Source of the DNA: VYFG01 sp965248685
Lineage (GTDB): Bacteria; Pseudomonadota; Gammaproteobacteria; Arenicellales; Poriferihabitantaceae
Assembly (NCBI GenBank): GCA_965248685.1
Contig: CBDFKC010000003.1
Coordinates: forward strand, 2,046,001-2,110,000
Length of the DNA stretch: 64,000 nucleotides
Direction: 5' to 3'
Shown here: positions 35,201-43,695 of the stretch, piece by piece
Position numbering within the stretch: the stretch's first letter is position 1
Layout of the letters: each line of letters opens with the position of its first letter
Translations under genes and position numbers: made by a program
Notes under the pieces: generated by a model
Told to the model about the DNA's origin: nothing
Seen by the model: the letters and a program-made list of their open reading frames with translations, nothing else
Database searches by the model: none

Positions 35201-37204
35201 TTGGCTATTGATGTTTCATCAAGCTCAATTATTCGGCTGTTAGGAAGTAAATTCGAGCGAAACGGAACTGGATTGAGATTAAATATTTCGGATGACTCAA
35301 TAGTTGCTGAGGTCACTGATTCGATATTTACCCAAAACCATAATGGAATTGAGTTTGGGGTGAGTGCTCCGATTCCACCAATTACTGTTTCGGGAAATGA
35401 AATTTATGGGAATAGTAATTCTGGAATAAAAATGTCATTTTTTAAGACGGCTAGCGGTGTTCCAATAGATGGAACCGGTAACTGGTGGGGCAATGCACCT
35501 CCAATATTGGGTCAAGATTTGGTTAATATAGTCAGCGCACAACAAGAATGGGTTGATTATGGGAACTACGCGTTAGCGCCATTTGGTGCATTGATTCCAG
35601 ATACATACAATATCAGCAATTCTTCGTTCTCTCCTGATGGAAATACTGTGCTTGATGAAACAACGATTGATGGTTGTTTTTCAGGTATTGAAGATTGGGT
35701 ATTGTTCGTAAAAGATAATCAGGGACAATCAATTTTATCATTCACAGGAATATCTCAGTGTTTTACAGTTACTTGGAATGGGAATGACGATAATGGAAAC
35801 AGGGCAATTGACGGTCAATATACTGTCCATATTGGCGAGGTTGGTGGGGTTGAGGATGATCTTGTAAATTTAGGCGTTATTGAGGTCAGTGTGGCGCCAC
35901 CTATAATTATCGCTCCCGAAAATATTGTTACTGAAGCGGTTGCCGAGTATTCAAATATCTCTATTGGTGCGGCCCAAGCATTAGATTCTAAAGGTAACGT
36001 GCTTGGTGCTTCCGCTAACAATGTTGGTCCATTTGGAGTTGGTATTCATCAGATCACCTGGTCTACGGTAGATTCTTTGGGTAATTCTGCTACTGCAACG
36101 CAGGTTATCGAAATTCGCGATTCAACTCCACCAATTCTTATCTTGCCTCCTGATTTACTGCAGTTCAGTGATGTTCCTCTGCAAATCGATATTGGAAATG
36201 CAGTCGCTGAGGATATATTTCCAGTGGTGATAAGTAATAACGCACCGGACATTTATTCTGTAGGAACAACTACAGTGACTTGGACTGCAACTGACTCCAA
36301 TGGAAATATTGCTGAAAAAACTCAAATAATCGATGTCTCCCAAATAGAAATTGTTACTTTGACCCCGATAGATGGTCAGACAACAAATAATGAAAACATT
36401 GTATTAGAGGGGTCTTTAAATGCACCCGAAAACTCAGGTCTAATTGTTAATGGGAAAGTTGCGTACCTTGATCGAACCCAGTCGCCAACGCGATTTAGTG
36501 TTTCAATTCCACTGGCACTGGGGGAAAATAAAATAACGCTAGTTGCAGAAAGTCTTTCAGGGCTGTCAGCAACATCGACAATTCACGTAAACCGAGAAGG
36601 CGAACCGCTAGACACACCATACGATGTCATTGGCTTAAACACTCAGGGACTGTCTCCACTCCAAGTGGAATTTGATATTAGTGGTTTAGAGACCGGGTTG
36701 GTTGAGTCCATAAATTATGATTGGGATGGTGACGGCAGCAATGATTTTACGTACTTTGTTCCACAAAGTCCGGCTCCCGAGAAGGTTATTCAGCCCTATA
36801 TATATGACTCACCAGGAACCTTTCACGCTACAGTAACTATAGAGGAATACACAGGAGTTGAATTCCAGTATCAGATATTGGTGCAAGTACTAGATGCAGA
36901 TAGTCTTGACTCAATGTTTCAAAATATTTGGAATTCATTTAATAGAGCTCTTTTGGAGCAAGACCAAGTTGGAGCGGAATCATATATGACTGGCGTTTTG
37001 AAGCAAAAGTACAAGGGAGTGATGGCTCTATTGATGCCTCAGTTTCCAAATATCATTTCCAGCTACACTGGTTTTGTACCCACGAAATATTCTAATAGCT
37101 ATGCGAGCTATGTACTAAATAGAACAATTGGCGAAGAGGACCGACTCTATTTTGTGTATTTTCTTAAAGGGAAAGATGGAGTATGGCGAATGGCTTCAAT
37201 GTAG
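32231..37204 (+). CDS. Giant secreted PKD/beta-helix protein, part after the in-frame UAG
   Basis: 1657 residues from a GTG one codon after the TAG. It has no signal peptide and begins inside a domain, so it is almost certainly the continuation of the upstream ORF rather than a separate gene. In order: the rest of the second ~280-residue domain (to about nt 33015), two PKD domains (33030-33545, with AWDFGDGSSG and WDFGDGDSG), a glucodextranase-like Ig domain (33560-33815), a right-handed beta-helix with PbH1-type turns (33820-35600), a FlgD-like Ig domain (35620-35885), two HYR-like domains (35895-36340), another Ig domain, a PKD-like domain (WDGDGSNDF, near 36720) and a C-terminal domain of about 100 residues. 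Confidence 0.75.
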   Translation: MSLNNNYNSMVVIVTVVLPDQQSLPAVPRIRNSIDGSFQLKLQNPAGKNLSDYDVHYLVVEAGVYTESTHGINMEAVIVDSSTTAGKGNWGIAPGSFLNTYINPVVVGQVMSENDSDWSVFWASSDSNRTLAPSSGALSLGKHVGEDPRSIRNNETIGYVVAEAGNYFIEGIEFLAGVSADSVKGVGNGLQGFNSPISGVALPETAILSSAAMDGNDGGWPVLFGSDPVSQTEIILAIDEDQINDTERSHTTEQVAYFVLSQFGQTNDPPISAFSVSPLNGQAPLTIVVDANASTDSDGTIVEYAWDFGDGSSGTGVMASHIYQSPGMFSVELAVTDDQGSTDISSNIVNVDGLDQDLAASFTVTHLTGFAPLNVTLEGTSSANGSNVAYHWDFGDGDSGTGQNTSHQYNAVGVYLLELTVSDINGNQGKASETITVLESSGNPISAPSVLTSSGVSMVNPMMIDGMAEPNVEIQVFSNDQLMSVTFADNLGHFTEVVPLNQGTNMVYVIATDGVIESQPSNFISIEYVNTLDVEQGGKIIDSVVVWPARPDGQPYTIFSDSVTISPGGELIILPGADIIIRGGRGIYVDGVIKSIGSDADPIDIRRENILSWHAGIRINDQASEVNIRNTHFGGALYCITVDFFGEKEKFSIQKNVFDGCRNSGVVVSSGEKIKIQDNHFIGGDYGQAIFITGGDANPEIRNNLIESWPIGIINFGLIADQQNLPYGNPEGISTPLIVGNTIRQCDIGVSLRYRTAPTLVGNNISGNQIGMYLNGHDSEAGTLEFAPTVDIEPPLPVINNNSFIDNIDYSQNPPRRRHIFAQNYYRGDDFEIDATNNWWGTSKPADVADQIDHASGTYIYRPYINYLGFLDQEHSTGQIVPGNHVLRIIDDTTLESNTKYTFVERSTTIPATTTLTVESGAFVEFSTPTIGFASNLNRGLYVRGSMVINGTEENPVMFDSETGEANSWSGIDVFDGSLSISNSSFRNASLAIDVSSSSIIRLLGSKFERNGTGLRLNISDDSIVAEVTDSIFTQNHNGIEFGVSAPIPPITVSGNEIYGNSNSGIKMSFFKTASGVPIDGTGNWWGNAPPILGQDLVNIVSAQQEWVDYGNYALAPFGALIPDTYNISNSSFSPDGNTVLDETTIDGCFSGIEDWVLFVKDNQGQSILSFTGISQCFTVTWNGNDDNGNRAIDGQYTVHIGEVGGVEDDLVNLGVIEVSVAPPIIIAPENIVTEAVAEYSNISIGAAQALDSKGNVLGASANNVGPFGVGIHQITWSTVDSLGNSATATQVIEIRDSTPPILILPPDLLQFSDVPLQIDIGNAVAEDIFPVVISNNAPDIYSVGTTTVTWTATDSNGNIAEKTQIIDVSQIEIVTLTPIDGQTTNNENIVLEGSLNAPENSGLIVNGKVAYLDRTQSPTRFSVSIPLALGENKITLVAESLSGLSATSTIHVNREGEPLDTPYDVIGLNTQGLSPLQVEFDISGLETGLVESINYDWDGDGSNDFTYFVPQSPAPEKVIQPYIYDSPGTFHATVTIEEYTGVEFQYQILVQVLDADSLDSMFQNIWNSFNRALLEQDQVGAESYMTGVLKQKYKGVMALLMPQFPNIISSYTGFVPTKYSNSYASYVLNRTIGEEDRLYFVYFLKGKDGVWRMASM

Positions 37205-37293
37205 GCATAGGGCATGTTGAACTGCATTAAAGTAGTGAGAATTGGATTAACTAATTTGAGTTGAGATATTTTGAATGGGATACGAAGATAAAA

Positions 37294-38028
37294 ATGAAGC
37301 CTAAAACTAAAAAATATTTACTTTGGATAATAGGAATAACTATTGTTTTTCCAATTGTCTATAGTCAAATATATTATATGAAAACATTTGAAATAACAGT
37401 TGTTGATGAGGAGACAAATGAACCGCTGGAAGGTGTTGTTTTGTTAGCGTACTGGCAGTTGGAGTCGGGGAGTTTTGGTGGGGCAGTTGCCGAGGATATT
37501 GCCGCAGTTCGAGAGGCTGTTTCAGATAAAAGTGGGAAGGTGGGTTATCGTGGGTTTATTAAAGTACTTCCATTCTATCCTGGGTGGATAAGAAATGCGA
37601 AGAATCCAACTTTTTCATTGTACAAATCTGGATATGAAGATGGATTGTACAATAATGTTGGAAGGAAAATAGGTGGTGGTCGAATCTACAATATTTTGAC
37701 GTACAATGAAAGAAAAGGAAATAATAATCCAATTACTGGAAATTTCGCTTTTTGGAATAGTATGAGTGTAAAACTAAAAAAACATGAGGAAAGTATCGAG
37801 AATTTTCAATTTTACAGACAATTTGGTAAATCGGTAACAAAAGTACTGAATAAGTCAAATTTTAAATGTGATTGGGAGGAAATACCTTTCTCCTTAGTAG
37901 CAAAGATGCGTTCTAAATCTAACAATATTGATGAAGATGATGGAAGTATCGAAGGCAAAATAAAAAAGTCTTTGAAAAATAATGTGAAATGTATGGGCTT
38001 CAATAAATTCAAGGAGCAATATTTATGA
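37294..38028 (+). CDS. Membrane-anchored protein with carboxypeptidase-regulatory-like domain
   Basis: A 244-residue protein of unknown function. An N-terminal helix (YLLWIIGITIVFPIVYS, about 9-26) anchors or exports it. Next, FEITVVDEETNEPLEGVVLLA is a typical opening of a CarboxypepD_reg-like beta-sandwich; the segment GSFGG onward and SDKSGKVGYRGF fit that fold. The Lys-rich C-terminal part is not recognised. I chose the ATG at 37294 over a TTG at 37261. It ends with a 4-nt overlap (ATGA) into the phospholipase C-like gene, so the two are translationally coupled, and both probably belong with the PKD gene 90 nt upstream. Confidence 0.7.
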   Translation: MKPKTKKYLLWIIGITIVFPIVYSQIYYMKTFEITVVDEETNEPLEGVVLLAYWQLESGSFGGAVAEDIAAVREAVSDKSGKVGYRGFIKVLPFYPGWIRNAKNPTFSLYKSGYEDGLYNNVGRKIGGGRIYNILTYNERKGNNNPITGNFAFWNSMSVKLKKHEESIENFQFYRQFGKSVTKVLNKSNFKCDWEEIPFSLVAKMRSKSNNIDEDDGSIEGKIKKSLKNNVKCMGFNKFKEQYL

Positions 38029-41000
38029 AAAAAGGATGGTTGGGGAAAATTATGGCGTCATTACTAGTTGTGCCCTATTCGATTGGAGCGTACGAAATTT
38101 CGACGCATAAAGAATTAACGGAAATAGCCACAGAGAGATCTACCATAGGTACTGGCATCCTATTCAAAAAACTAGGGTTGCCTAACGTGTCAATTACTTT
38201 GCCATCAGAACAAGAATTTGATGAAAACGACAACGACAGTATTAATTATTTTAACAATTCCAAAGGTGACAATAAAACTGTAATTGAACTGATAAAGGAA
38301 GGGGTCGACTTCGAGGATACACTTAATCCTACTGGAGAACTTGATATTCTTTTAGGTCGACTCAGAGTTTTTAATCATTTTTATGATCCTCAAAATTTTG
38401 GACGCCCTCTGACAATTTCTCCAGTTCCAGGAGTAACCGTGCAGCCGGGGCATGCATCTCCGAGCTGGATTTTAGAAGACAGGGGCGATCTATATGGAAT
38501 AGGAACAACACCTCTAAATGGAATTGGTTTTCATCTTAAATATACGGATCTAAAATACAATGTTCCACAGTTGTTTTCTTTTAAAGAAGGGTTGGAATAT
38601 TTTTACAACTCTTTAGTTAGTGATGAAAAATCTACAAGAGATATTTTCCTCGGATTGACTTTCCAAACTTTGGGTCATGTAGTTCACCATATTCAAGATA
38701 TGGGTCAACCCCAACATGTTAGAAACGATCGCCACCTTGGTACTCCAAGTGACGCAGTGATTGTTATTAAAGAAAACGATTTCGTGGAAAAATATGTAGA
38801 AGATAACTACAGTAAAGGCGGCAATGCTAAGACACATAGTTTTATCGATCTAATTGATCAAAATGTTGTTTATAATAATAAATCTATCATGTTACCAAGA
38901 GCAAGAGACTACTGGGATTGGGGGGGGGACGTTTCTGATAGAGGGATTCAAAGAATTGGAATGGCGGAATATAGTGGAACAAATTTTGTAACTGATGATA
39001 CGAATTTTCAAGAGTTCGATTTTCCACCCAGTCCTCACCTTGAGTTTCCTCTGCCAACGGTTAAAACAATTGAACCAGTTTTTACTGAGTTTGCCTCTGT
39101 TCTCGATAACTGTCGTTCGAGTGAATTAACCTACGGTGGAGACAGAATTGTTGGCCAATTGGCCTTTGTTTCTACAGATGTAGTCGATGGAATGTTAGAT
39201 CCAAATGTTCAGTTTTCGGGCCACACTCAAACTAATGAAAAAGCTAGTACTTTTTCGATTTGGTCGGAGGAGACTTTCAACATTCCTGATATTCACCCGG
39301 ATAGCGGTGTTGGATATACGATGAACGAATGTGTATATGATCGTCGATTAGATTTTGTGATTCCGCGAGCTGTGGCTTTTTCTTCGGGGATGATTGACTA
39401 TTTTTTTCGTGGAGAGCTGGAAATTTCTCCGCCTGATGAAGGGGTATATGCAATAAAAGACCATCATCACGATAGCGAACATTTTATTACTCTGCAATTG
39501 AAAGGTAAAACTACTGTAGACGGAGAAAGGTTTGGCTTTGAAAAAATTAGGCTGATGCTCAAAAATACAACGCCAAATATTGAACTTCCCAATCACGTCC
39601 CTTTTAGCAACGGTCCAATATCAATTCCACAAAATATGTTTGATGGGACTCTAAGGGCAATTGTTAAATATTCATTGAACAATTGCTTTTTCGAAAACGG
39701 AAATGGTGATTTGAGGTACGACTCACTCGAATCTATGGATTCGGAGTATTTAAATTCGGAATTGACTGATCTTAAAACTCCGTCATTGTGCACCGCTTCA
39801 AATTATTTCGGCAGCACCAGTGAATTGGATAATAGTGATTTGACTCTACACTTAAGGCGTCGAGCTAAAGAGCATATCTCGAAATCAGCGATAAAGTATG
39901 TGGGCAATGAAGAAGAATTCGAGGCCGTTCGAAAAGATCAGTCAATGTTAGTGGAGTTTGATTTTTCTGGTGATCCAATCCCATTAAATGCTACGGATGT
40001 CCGGTTACAGGTAGTATATAGAGGCAAAATGGGCCCGCAGGACGAATCTCTGCTTCCAGAAGGAGCGCCAACCATGGTTGAACCAGATGCTGTGGTGGTA
40101 GGAACAATCAATATATCAGAACCATCTGACGTAGTGGTTCCGAATTTGACAAATTATTTTTTAAACATGCCAGCTAAAAACTGGATTTCGTTGGACCCAA
40201 TTTCGGAATTGGATACTAACAGGCCTGCCGAGTATACTCTTAATCTTGACCCTTCTCATTTGCAGCCCGGAAATTACAAGTACTACTATTACATAAATGA
40301 CCGAGACGGATTATTGCAAGTCGATCTGACTGTTCCGTCGCGATATGAGCTAAGAAAGGTAGTGGATTCTTCTGGATTAAATGATGGGGTTATATCTGGA
40401 GTTGTGGATTTGCAATTATTCCCGCAAGATGCGGATGGTAATATTGTAGGCTATCGGCTGGAAGATGGATCATTTGTTTCGGGATCATCGCCCTATCAAC
40501 TAAGTTTAGATACGAACACTCTTGCAGATGGATCGCATACAATCAATACTGCACTCCGATATCAGGGAAAACTAATTTGGTTTGATACGATATTTAATGT
40601 GCATAATGATGTTAGCAATACTCCTCCAGCGATTGGTGGTATATCGGACGTAGATCAGCTTGTCAGTGCGGAATCAGTCAATTCAATCGAAATTCCATTA
40701 TCGGTGATTGATATTGATTCCTCATTGTATTCTTCAAATTTCACCCTATCTTCGGTAATTGAGGGATTGGTCAATGTGAATAGATTTATGGAAGTCAGAC
40801 AAGATAATCTAGGTGTATTTACCATCCATGTATTCGATAAAGACGAGTTTGATAGTGCTCCAATTAATCAATCTCCACCAAATATAAAATTTGATAGTTT
40901 TAGTCACTTAAAGGTAAAAGTTACAGTCTCCGACGGAGTATTTGAAAATAGCGAAACGTTTACCCTGAGGCGAGTTAATCCGGGCTTGAGCTCCCAAGGG

Positions 41001-41822
41001 TATTTCAACCCATCCACAGTGTCTATCACGACAAATCAAATTCAATCTATTCCTATAACTGTTACAGATATTCTAGGAAACGATTTGACAGCAGGAGGAG
41101 AATTTACCATTTCAGATGATCGAAATTTACCAGTATACCAAAAGGTGTTCGCCGAGCTTGGGGTGAATACCGCGAAATTAGAGGGAGTGAGCACGATTGA
41201 GAGTATCAATTTGGCACTTGCAACACAGTGGGTACAGGCCGGTGGGGTGTATGCTAATTTGGCAGATACTGACTTGCTAAAAAAATTAATCGATGAACGA
41301 GGGATAATTGACGAAATGCCAGCCGACTTTACCGAAGCATTTTCTACATTTAGGCCGTACGAAAATTTGGCTTACAAGCTAGTAAAGAAATCTAATTCTG
41401 ATGAACATCTACTTGCAACTATTACCGGATTGGACGTTGGTGAATACGTTCGTTTTAGTTTTTTAGGTGACCTCCAAGAAAACTTAGTTTTGGAGCCTTT
41501 TTTTGAAATTGATGAATCAACGAATCTCCCAATAGGATCGATTGAATTCCTTAAAAATTGTAGTTCGATAAAACCAGAAATTCATCAATGGGATGAGTCG
41601 ATTGGGAAATATCAGCAAAGAGGCAGTGCGCGAAAGTTGGGGAATATTTTTAGCTCGACACGTGACTTCGGATCTCTTCATTGCCAAAACCTGATGCATA
41701 GTGTTGGAAATCTGGGGTTAGTGGATTCGAGATTGTGGACCATTAATTTAGAAGAGTCTGCACTGGCGGATAAACCATTGACGCAAATTCCACTGAATGA
41801 AATTCATGTGGACTATCGATAG
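38025..41822 (+). CDS. Secreted phospholipase C/P1 nuclease-like protein with large C-terminal region
   Basis: 1265 residues. A signal peptide (about 1-22, ending SIGA) is followed by EISTHKELTEIA, then RVFNHFYDP and GHVVHHIQDMGQPQHVRND near 220-242. Spaced His and Asp residues of this kind bind the three zinc ions in the phospholipase C/P1 nuclease fold. After about residue 480 come beta-rich regions without catalytic motifs; SDVDQLVSAESV and DNLGVFTIHVFD look like Ig/cadherin-type modules. It has a good AAGGAG ribosome-binding site. A nine-G run at 38920-38928 lies inside the catalytic part. Substrate (phospholipid or nucleic acid) is not predictable. Confidence 0.72.
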   Translation: MKKGWLGKIMASLLVVPYSIGAYEISTHKELTEIATERSTIGTGILFKKLGLPNVSITLPSEQEFDENDNDSINYFNNSKGDNKTVIELIKEGVDFEDTLNPTGELDILLGRLRVFNHFYDPQNFGRPLTISPVPGVTVQPGHASPSWILEDRGDLYGIGTTPLNGIGFHLKYTDLKYNVPQLFSFKEGLEYFYNSLVSDEKSTRDIFLGLTFQTLGHVVHHIQDMGQPQHVRNDRHLGTPSDAVIVIKENDFVEKYVEDNYSKGGNAKTHSFIDLIDQNVVYNNKSIMLPRARDYWDWGGDVSDRGIQRIGMAEYSGTNFVTDDTNFQEFDFPPSPHLEFPLPTVKTIEPVFTEFASVLDNCRSSELTYGGDRIVGQLAFVSTDVVDGMLDPNVQFSGHTQTNEKASTFSIWSEETFNIPDIHPDSGVGYTMNECVYDRRLDFVIPRAVAFSSGMIDYFFRGELEISPPDEGVYAIKDHHHDSEHFITLQLKGKTTVDGERFGFEKIRLMLKNTTPNIELPNHVPFSNGPISIPQNMFDGTLRAIVKYSLNNCFFENGNGDLRYDSLESMDSEYLNSELTDLKTPSLCTASNYFGSTSELDNSDLTLHLRRRAKEHISKSAIKYVGNEEEFEAVRKDQSMLVEFDFSGDPIPLNATDVRLQVVYRGKMGPQDESLLPEGAPTMVEPDAVVVGTINISEPSDVVVPNLTNYFLNMPAKNWISLDPISELDTNRPAEYTLNLDPSHLQPGNYKYYYYINDRDGLLQVDLTVPSRYELRKVVDSSGLNDGVISGVVDLQLFPQDADGNIVGYRLEDGSFVSGSSPYQLSLDTNTLADGSHTINTALRYQGKLIWFDTIFNVHNDVSNTPPAIGGISDVDQLVSAESVNSIEIPLSVIDIDSSLYSSNFTLSSVIEGLVNVNRFMEVRQDNLGVFTIHVFDKDEFDSAPINQSPPNIKFDSFSHLKVKVTVSDGVFENSETFTLRRVNPGLSSQGYFNPSTVSITTNQIQSIPITVTDILGNDLTAGGEFTISDDRNLPVYQKVFAELGVNTAKLEGVSTIESINLALATQWVQAGGVYANLADTDLLKKLIDERGIIDEMPADFTEAFSTFRPYENLAYKLVKKSNSDEHLLATITGLDVGEYVRFSFLGDLQENLVLEPFFEIDESTNLPIGSIEFLKNCSSIKPEIHQWDESIGKYQQRGSARKLGNIFSSTRDFGSLHCQNLMHSVGNLGLVDSRLWTINLEESALADKPLTQIPLNEIHVDYR
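38920..38928 (+). repeat. Nine-G homopolymer tract inside a coding region
   Basis: Nine G in a row within WDWGGD of the phospholipase C-like protein (residue about 300), in an otherwise AT-rich gene. The frame is intact here. Poly-G tracts of this length are common slipped-strand switches in surface genes of other bacteria; gain or loss of one G would truncate this protein. Confidence 0.7.
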
Positions 41823-41990
41823 AGGGAGAGTCTGAGTGGGTAGTTTAATTGTGGAGTATTCTTGTTTCTGATGGTTATTGGGATACGATAACTTATATAC
41901 TTGTTATTAATAGCTATTGAACAAAAGTCAGTAAACATGCAATCTATGGCTTTCAGACGTTTGAACTGCACTTAGCTTAGAGGATATGCT

Positions 41991-42818
41991 GTGCCCATAG
42001 TATCAGAACGAGAAATTGATACGTTCCAGCGCGATGGAGTCATTGTTTTGCGTCAGGTATTTGAGCAGCGTTGGTTGGAGCAATTGGCTGCTGGTTCGGA
42101 GAGTTGTCGTCTTAATCCGAGCTCGCGCAGCAATATCTATGTTAATGATGTTCAGTCCGACCAGCGGTTCTTCTTTGATGCCCGCACCATTGGCGAGATT
42201 GAAGAATATGATCGCGTTATCCTGAATTCTCCTATGGCCGAGGCCGCGGGTCGGTTGATGGAATCAACTTGCGCCATCCCATTTTACGTTACCATATTTC
42301 AACGGTCTCCAGGTACCCAATCAAGGACACCATGGCATCAGGATCAACCATCCTGGTCAGCAGAGGGGGATCAGGGGTGCAGCATATGGGCATCACTTGA
42401 TTCGGTACCTGTAGAAACTGCGCTTGAATTTGTGCGCGGGTCTCATCAGTGGAAAACCAGATATTCCCGCGCTCAGTTCTTTCAGACTGAGTATGAAGAT
42501 GATAAACAATCGGGGTTACAGCCCTTTCCTGATATAGAGGGTCATCGAAATGATTATGACATTGCCGCATGGGCCTTAGAGCCAGGCGACTGTGTAGTGT
42601 TTCACGGGATGACAGCTCATGGAGGCTCAGGCAACTTGCCAGAAAATTTGGGTCGAAGAGCGATATCGGTGCAATGGTTGGGTGATGACGCCCGCCATCG
42701 ATTAGTTCCTGGTGGTGACGATCCCAACATCAGCGTCGAAGTTGCTAAATATGGTGTTAAGCCCGGAGATTCGCTGGTCTGCGAAATTTGTCCAATTGCA
42801 TGGCGGGCTGAATACTAA
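41991..42818 (+). CDS. Phytanoyl-CoA dioxygenase (PhyH) family protein
   Basis: A 275-residue non-haem Fe(II)/2-oxoglutarate oxygenase. Seen: the N-terminal FQRDGVIVLRQVF, then TPWHQDQPSW with the H-x-D iron ligands near residues 116-118, ALEFVRGSHQW, and VFHGMTAHGGSGNLP with the distal His near 208, followed by RRAISVQWLGDD carrying the Arg that binds 2-oxoglutarate. It hydroxylates a CoA ester or small molecule. The start is GTG at 41991 with AGAGGA 7-8 nt upstream. It lies between the AT-rich island and the CoA catabolic genes, convergent with the alpha/beta hydrolase, 12 nt away. Confidence 0.92.
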   Translation: MPIVSEREIDTFQRDGVIVLRQVFEQRWLEQLAAGSESCRLNPSSRSNIYVNDVQSDQRFFFDARTIGEIEEYDRVILNSPMAEAAGRLMESTCAIPFYVTIFQRSPGTQSRTPWHQDQPSWSAEGDQGCSIWASLDSVPVETALEFVRGSHQWKTRYSRAQFFQTEYEDDKQSGLQPFPDIEGHRNDYDIAAWALEPGDCVVFHGMTAHGGSGNLPENLGRRAISVQWLGDDARHRLVPGGDDPNISVEVAKYGVKPGDSLVCEICPIAWRAEY

Positions 42819-42830
42819 GACAATCGAGAT

Positions 42831-43577
42831 TTATTCGAGAAATTTTTCCACTATTGAATTGAACTCTTCCGTATGTTCCAAGTGTGCTATGTGTCCTGCA
42901 TTTGGAATTATGAATAGTTGCGACTGTTCTATTTTTCCCCACATTTCAATTGAAAGGTCAGGGTGGGTCGAGCGATCATGATCTCCGCAAACGATGAGGG
43001 CGGGAGTTTTTACTTGATCGAGTCGGTCGCGTGTCTTCCAGTTGTTCCAGGACTTTACGTGGAGGATAGCGGCTTGCTCTTTTGATTTACTGCCAGCTTC
43101 TTTGGTAAATGGATACATGGGGTCTTCCTTGCCATAGCGAAACCATTCAGCAGCTAAGTCGGCGGCGAATGATTCGATTCCTACCGATTTAATTCTTTCA
43201 ATACTGTTTTCGTAGGTTTCGAATCTTTCGGGGCAATATCCATCTGGGGAACCGCCGTAGAGAACCATCTTTTCGAGTAAGTCTGGTTGTTGCAGACTTA
43301 TTTCTAGGGCGATCCAGGCGCCAAGGGAATGGCCTAGAATGGAACATTTTTCGATGTCGGCAGAGCGGATGGTTTCGACAACCAATTGACTTAGTTCTTC
43401 AACGGTTGGCGGGACGGGAATATTGTAGCTTCCAGCAAATCCTGGTAGGTCAATTGTCGTAACTGAAAAACGATTAATCAGGTGTTCGGTCAATGGTTCA
43501 AATATTTTGCTGCTGCCAAGAAAACCATGGACCAAAACGACTTCTGGGCCTGTGCCTTTACGTTGCCAATTAAGCAT
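42831..43577 (-). CDS. Alpha/beta hydrolase
   Basis: A 248-residue hydrolase. VVLVHGFLGSS is the oxyanion HG motif, ILGHSLGAW holds the nucleophile Ser near residue 93, ALIVCGDHDRST the catalytic Asp and IPNAGHIAHLEH the catalytic His near residue 230. This is the MhpC/BioH-like class; it could split an ester, thioester or C-C bond. It is the second gene of a minus-strand pair, 118 nt after the acyl-CoA ligase, so a link to the CoA pathway is likely. There is no signal peptide. Confidence 0.9.
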   Translation of the reverse strand: MLNWQRKGTGPEVVLVHGFLGSSKIFEPLTEHLINRFSVTTIDLPGFAGSYNIPVPPTVEELSQLVVETIRSADIEKCSILGHSLGAWIALEISLQQPDLLEKMVLYGGSPDGYCPERFETYENSIERIKSVGIESFAADLAAEWFRYGKEDPMYPFTKEAGSKSKEQAAILHVKSWNNWKTRDRLDQVKTPALIVCGDHDRSTHPDLSIEMWGKIEQSQLFIIPNAGHIAHLEHTEEFNSIVEKFLE

Positions 43578-43695
43578 TGCGTATCCTCAATATACAGTTA
43601 TCAGTTAAGAATAATTCTTTTGTGGAGTCTACGGAATATTAATCGATGAATGCAAAGGGGAAAGTCGCTGGCTCTGTAGATAAATCCCAGATTCA

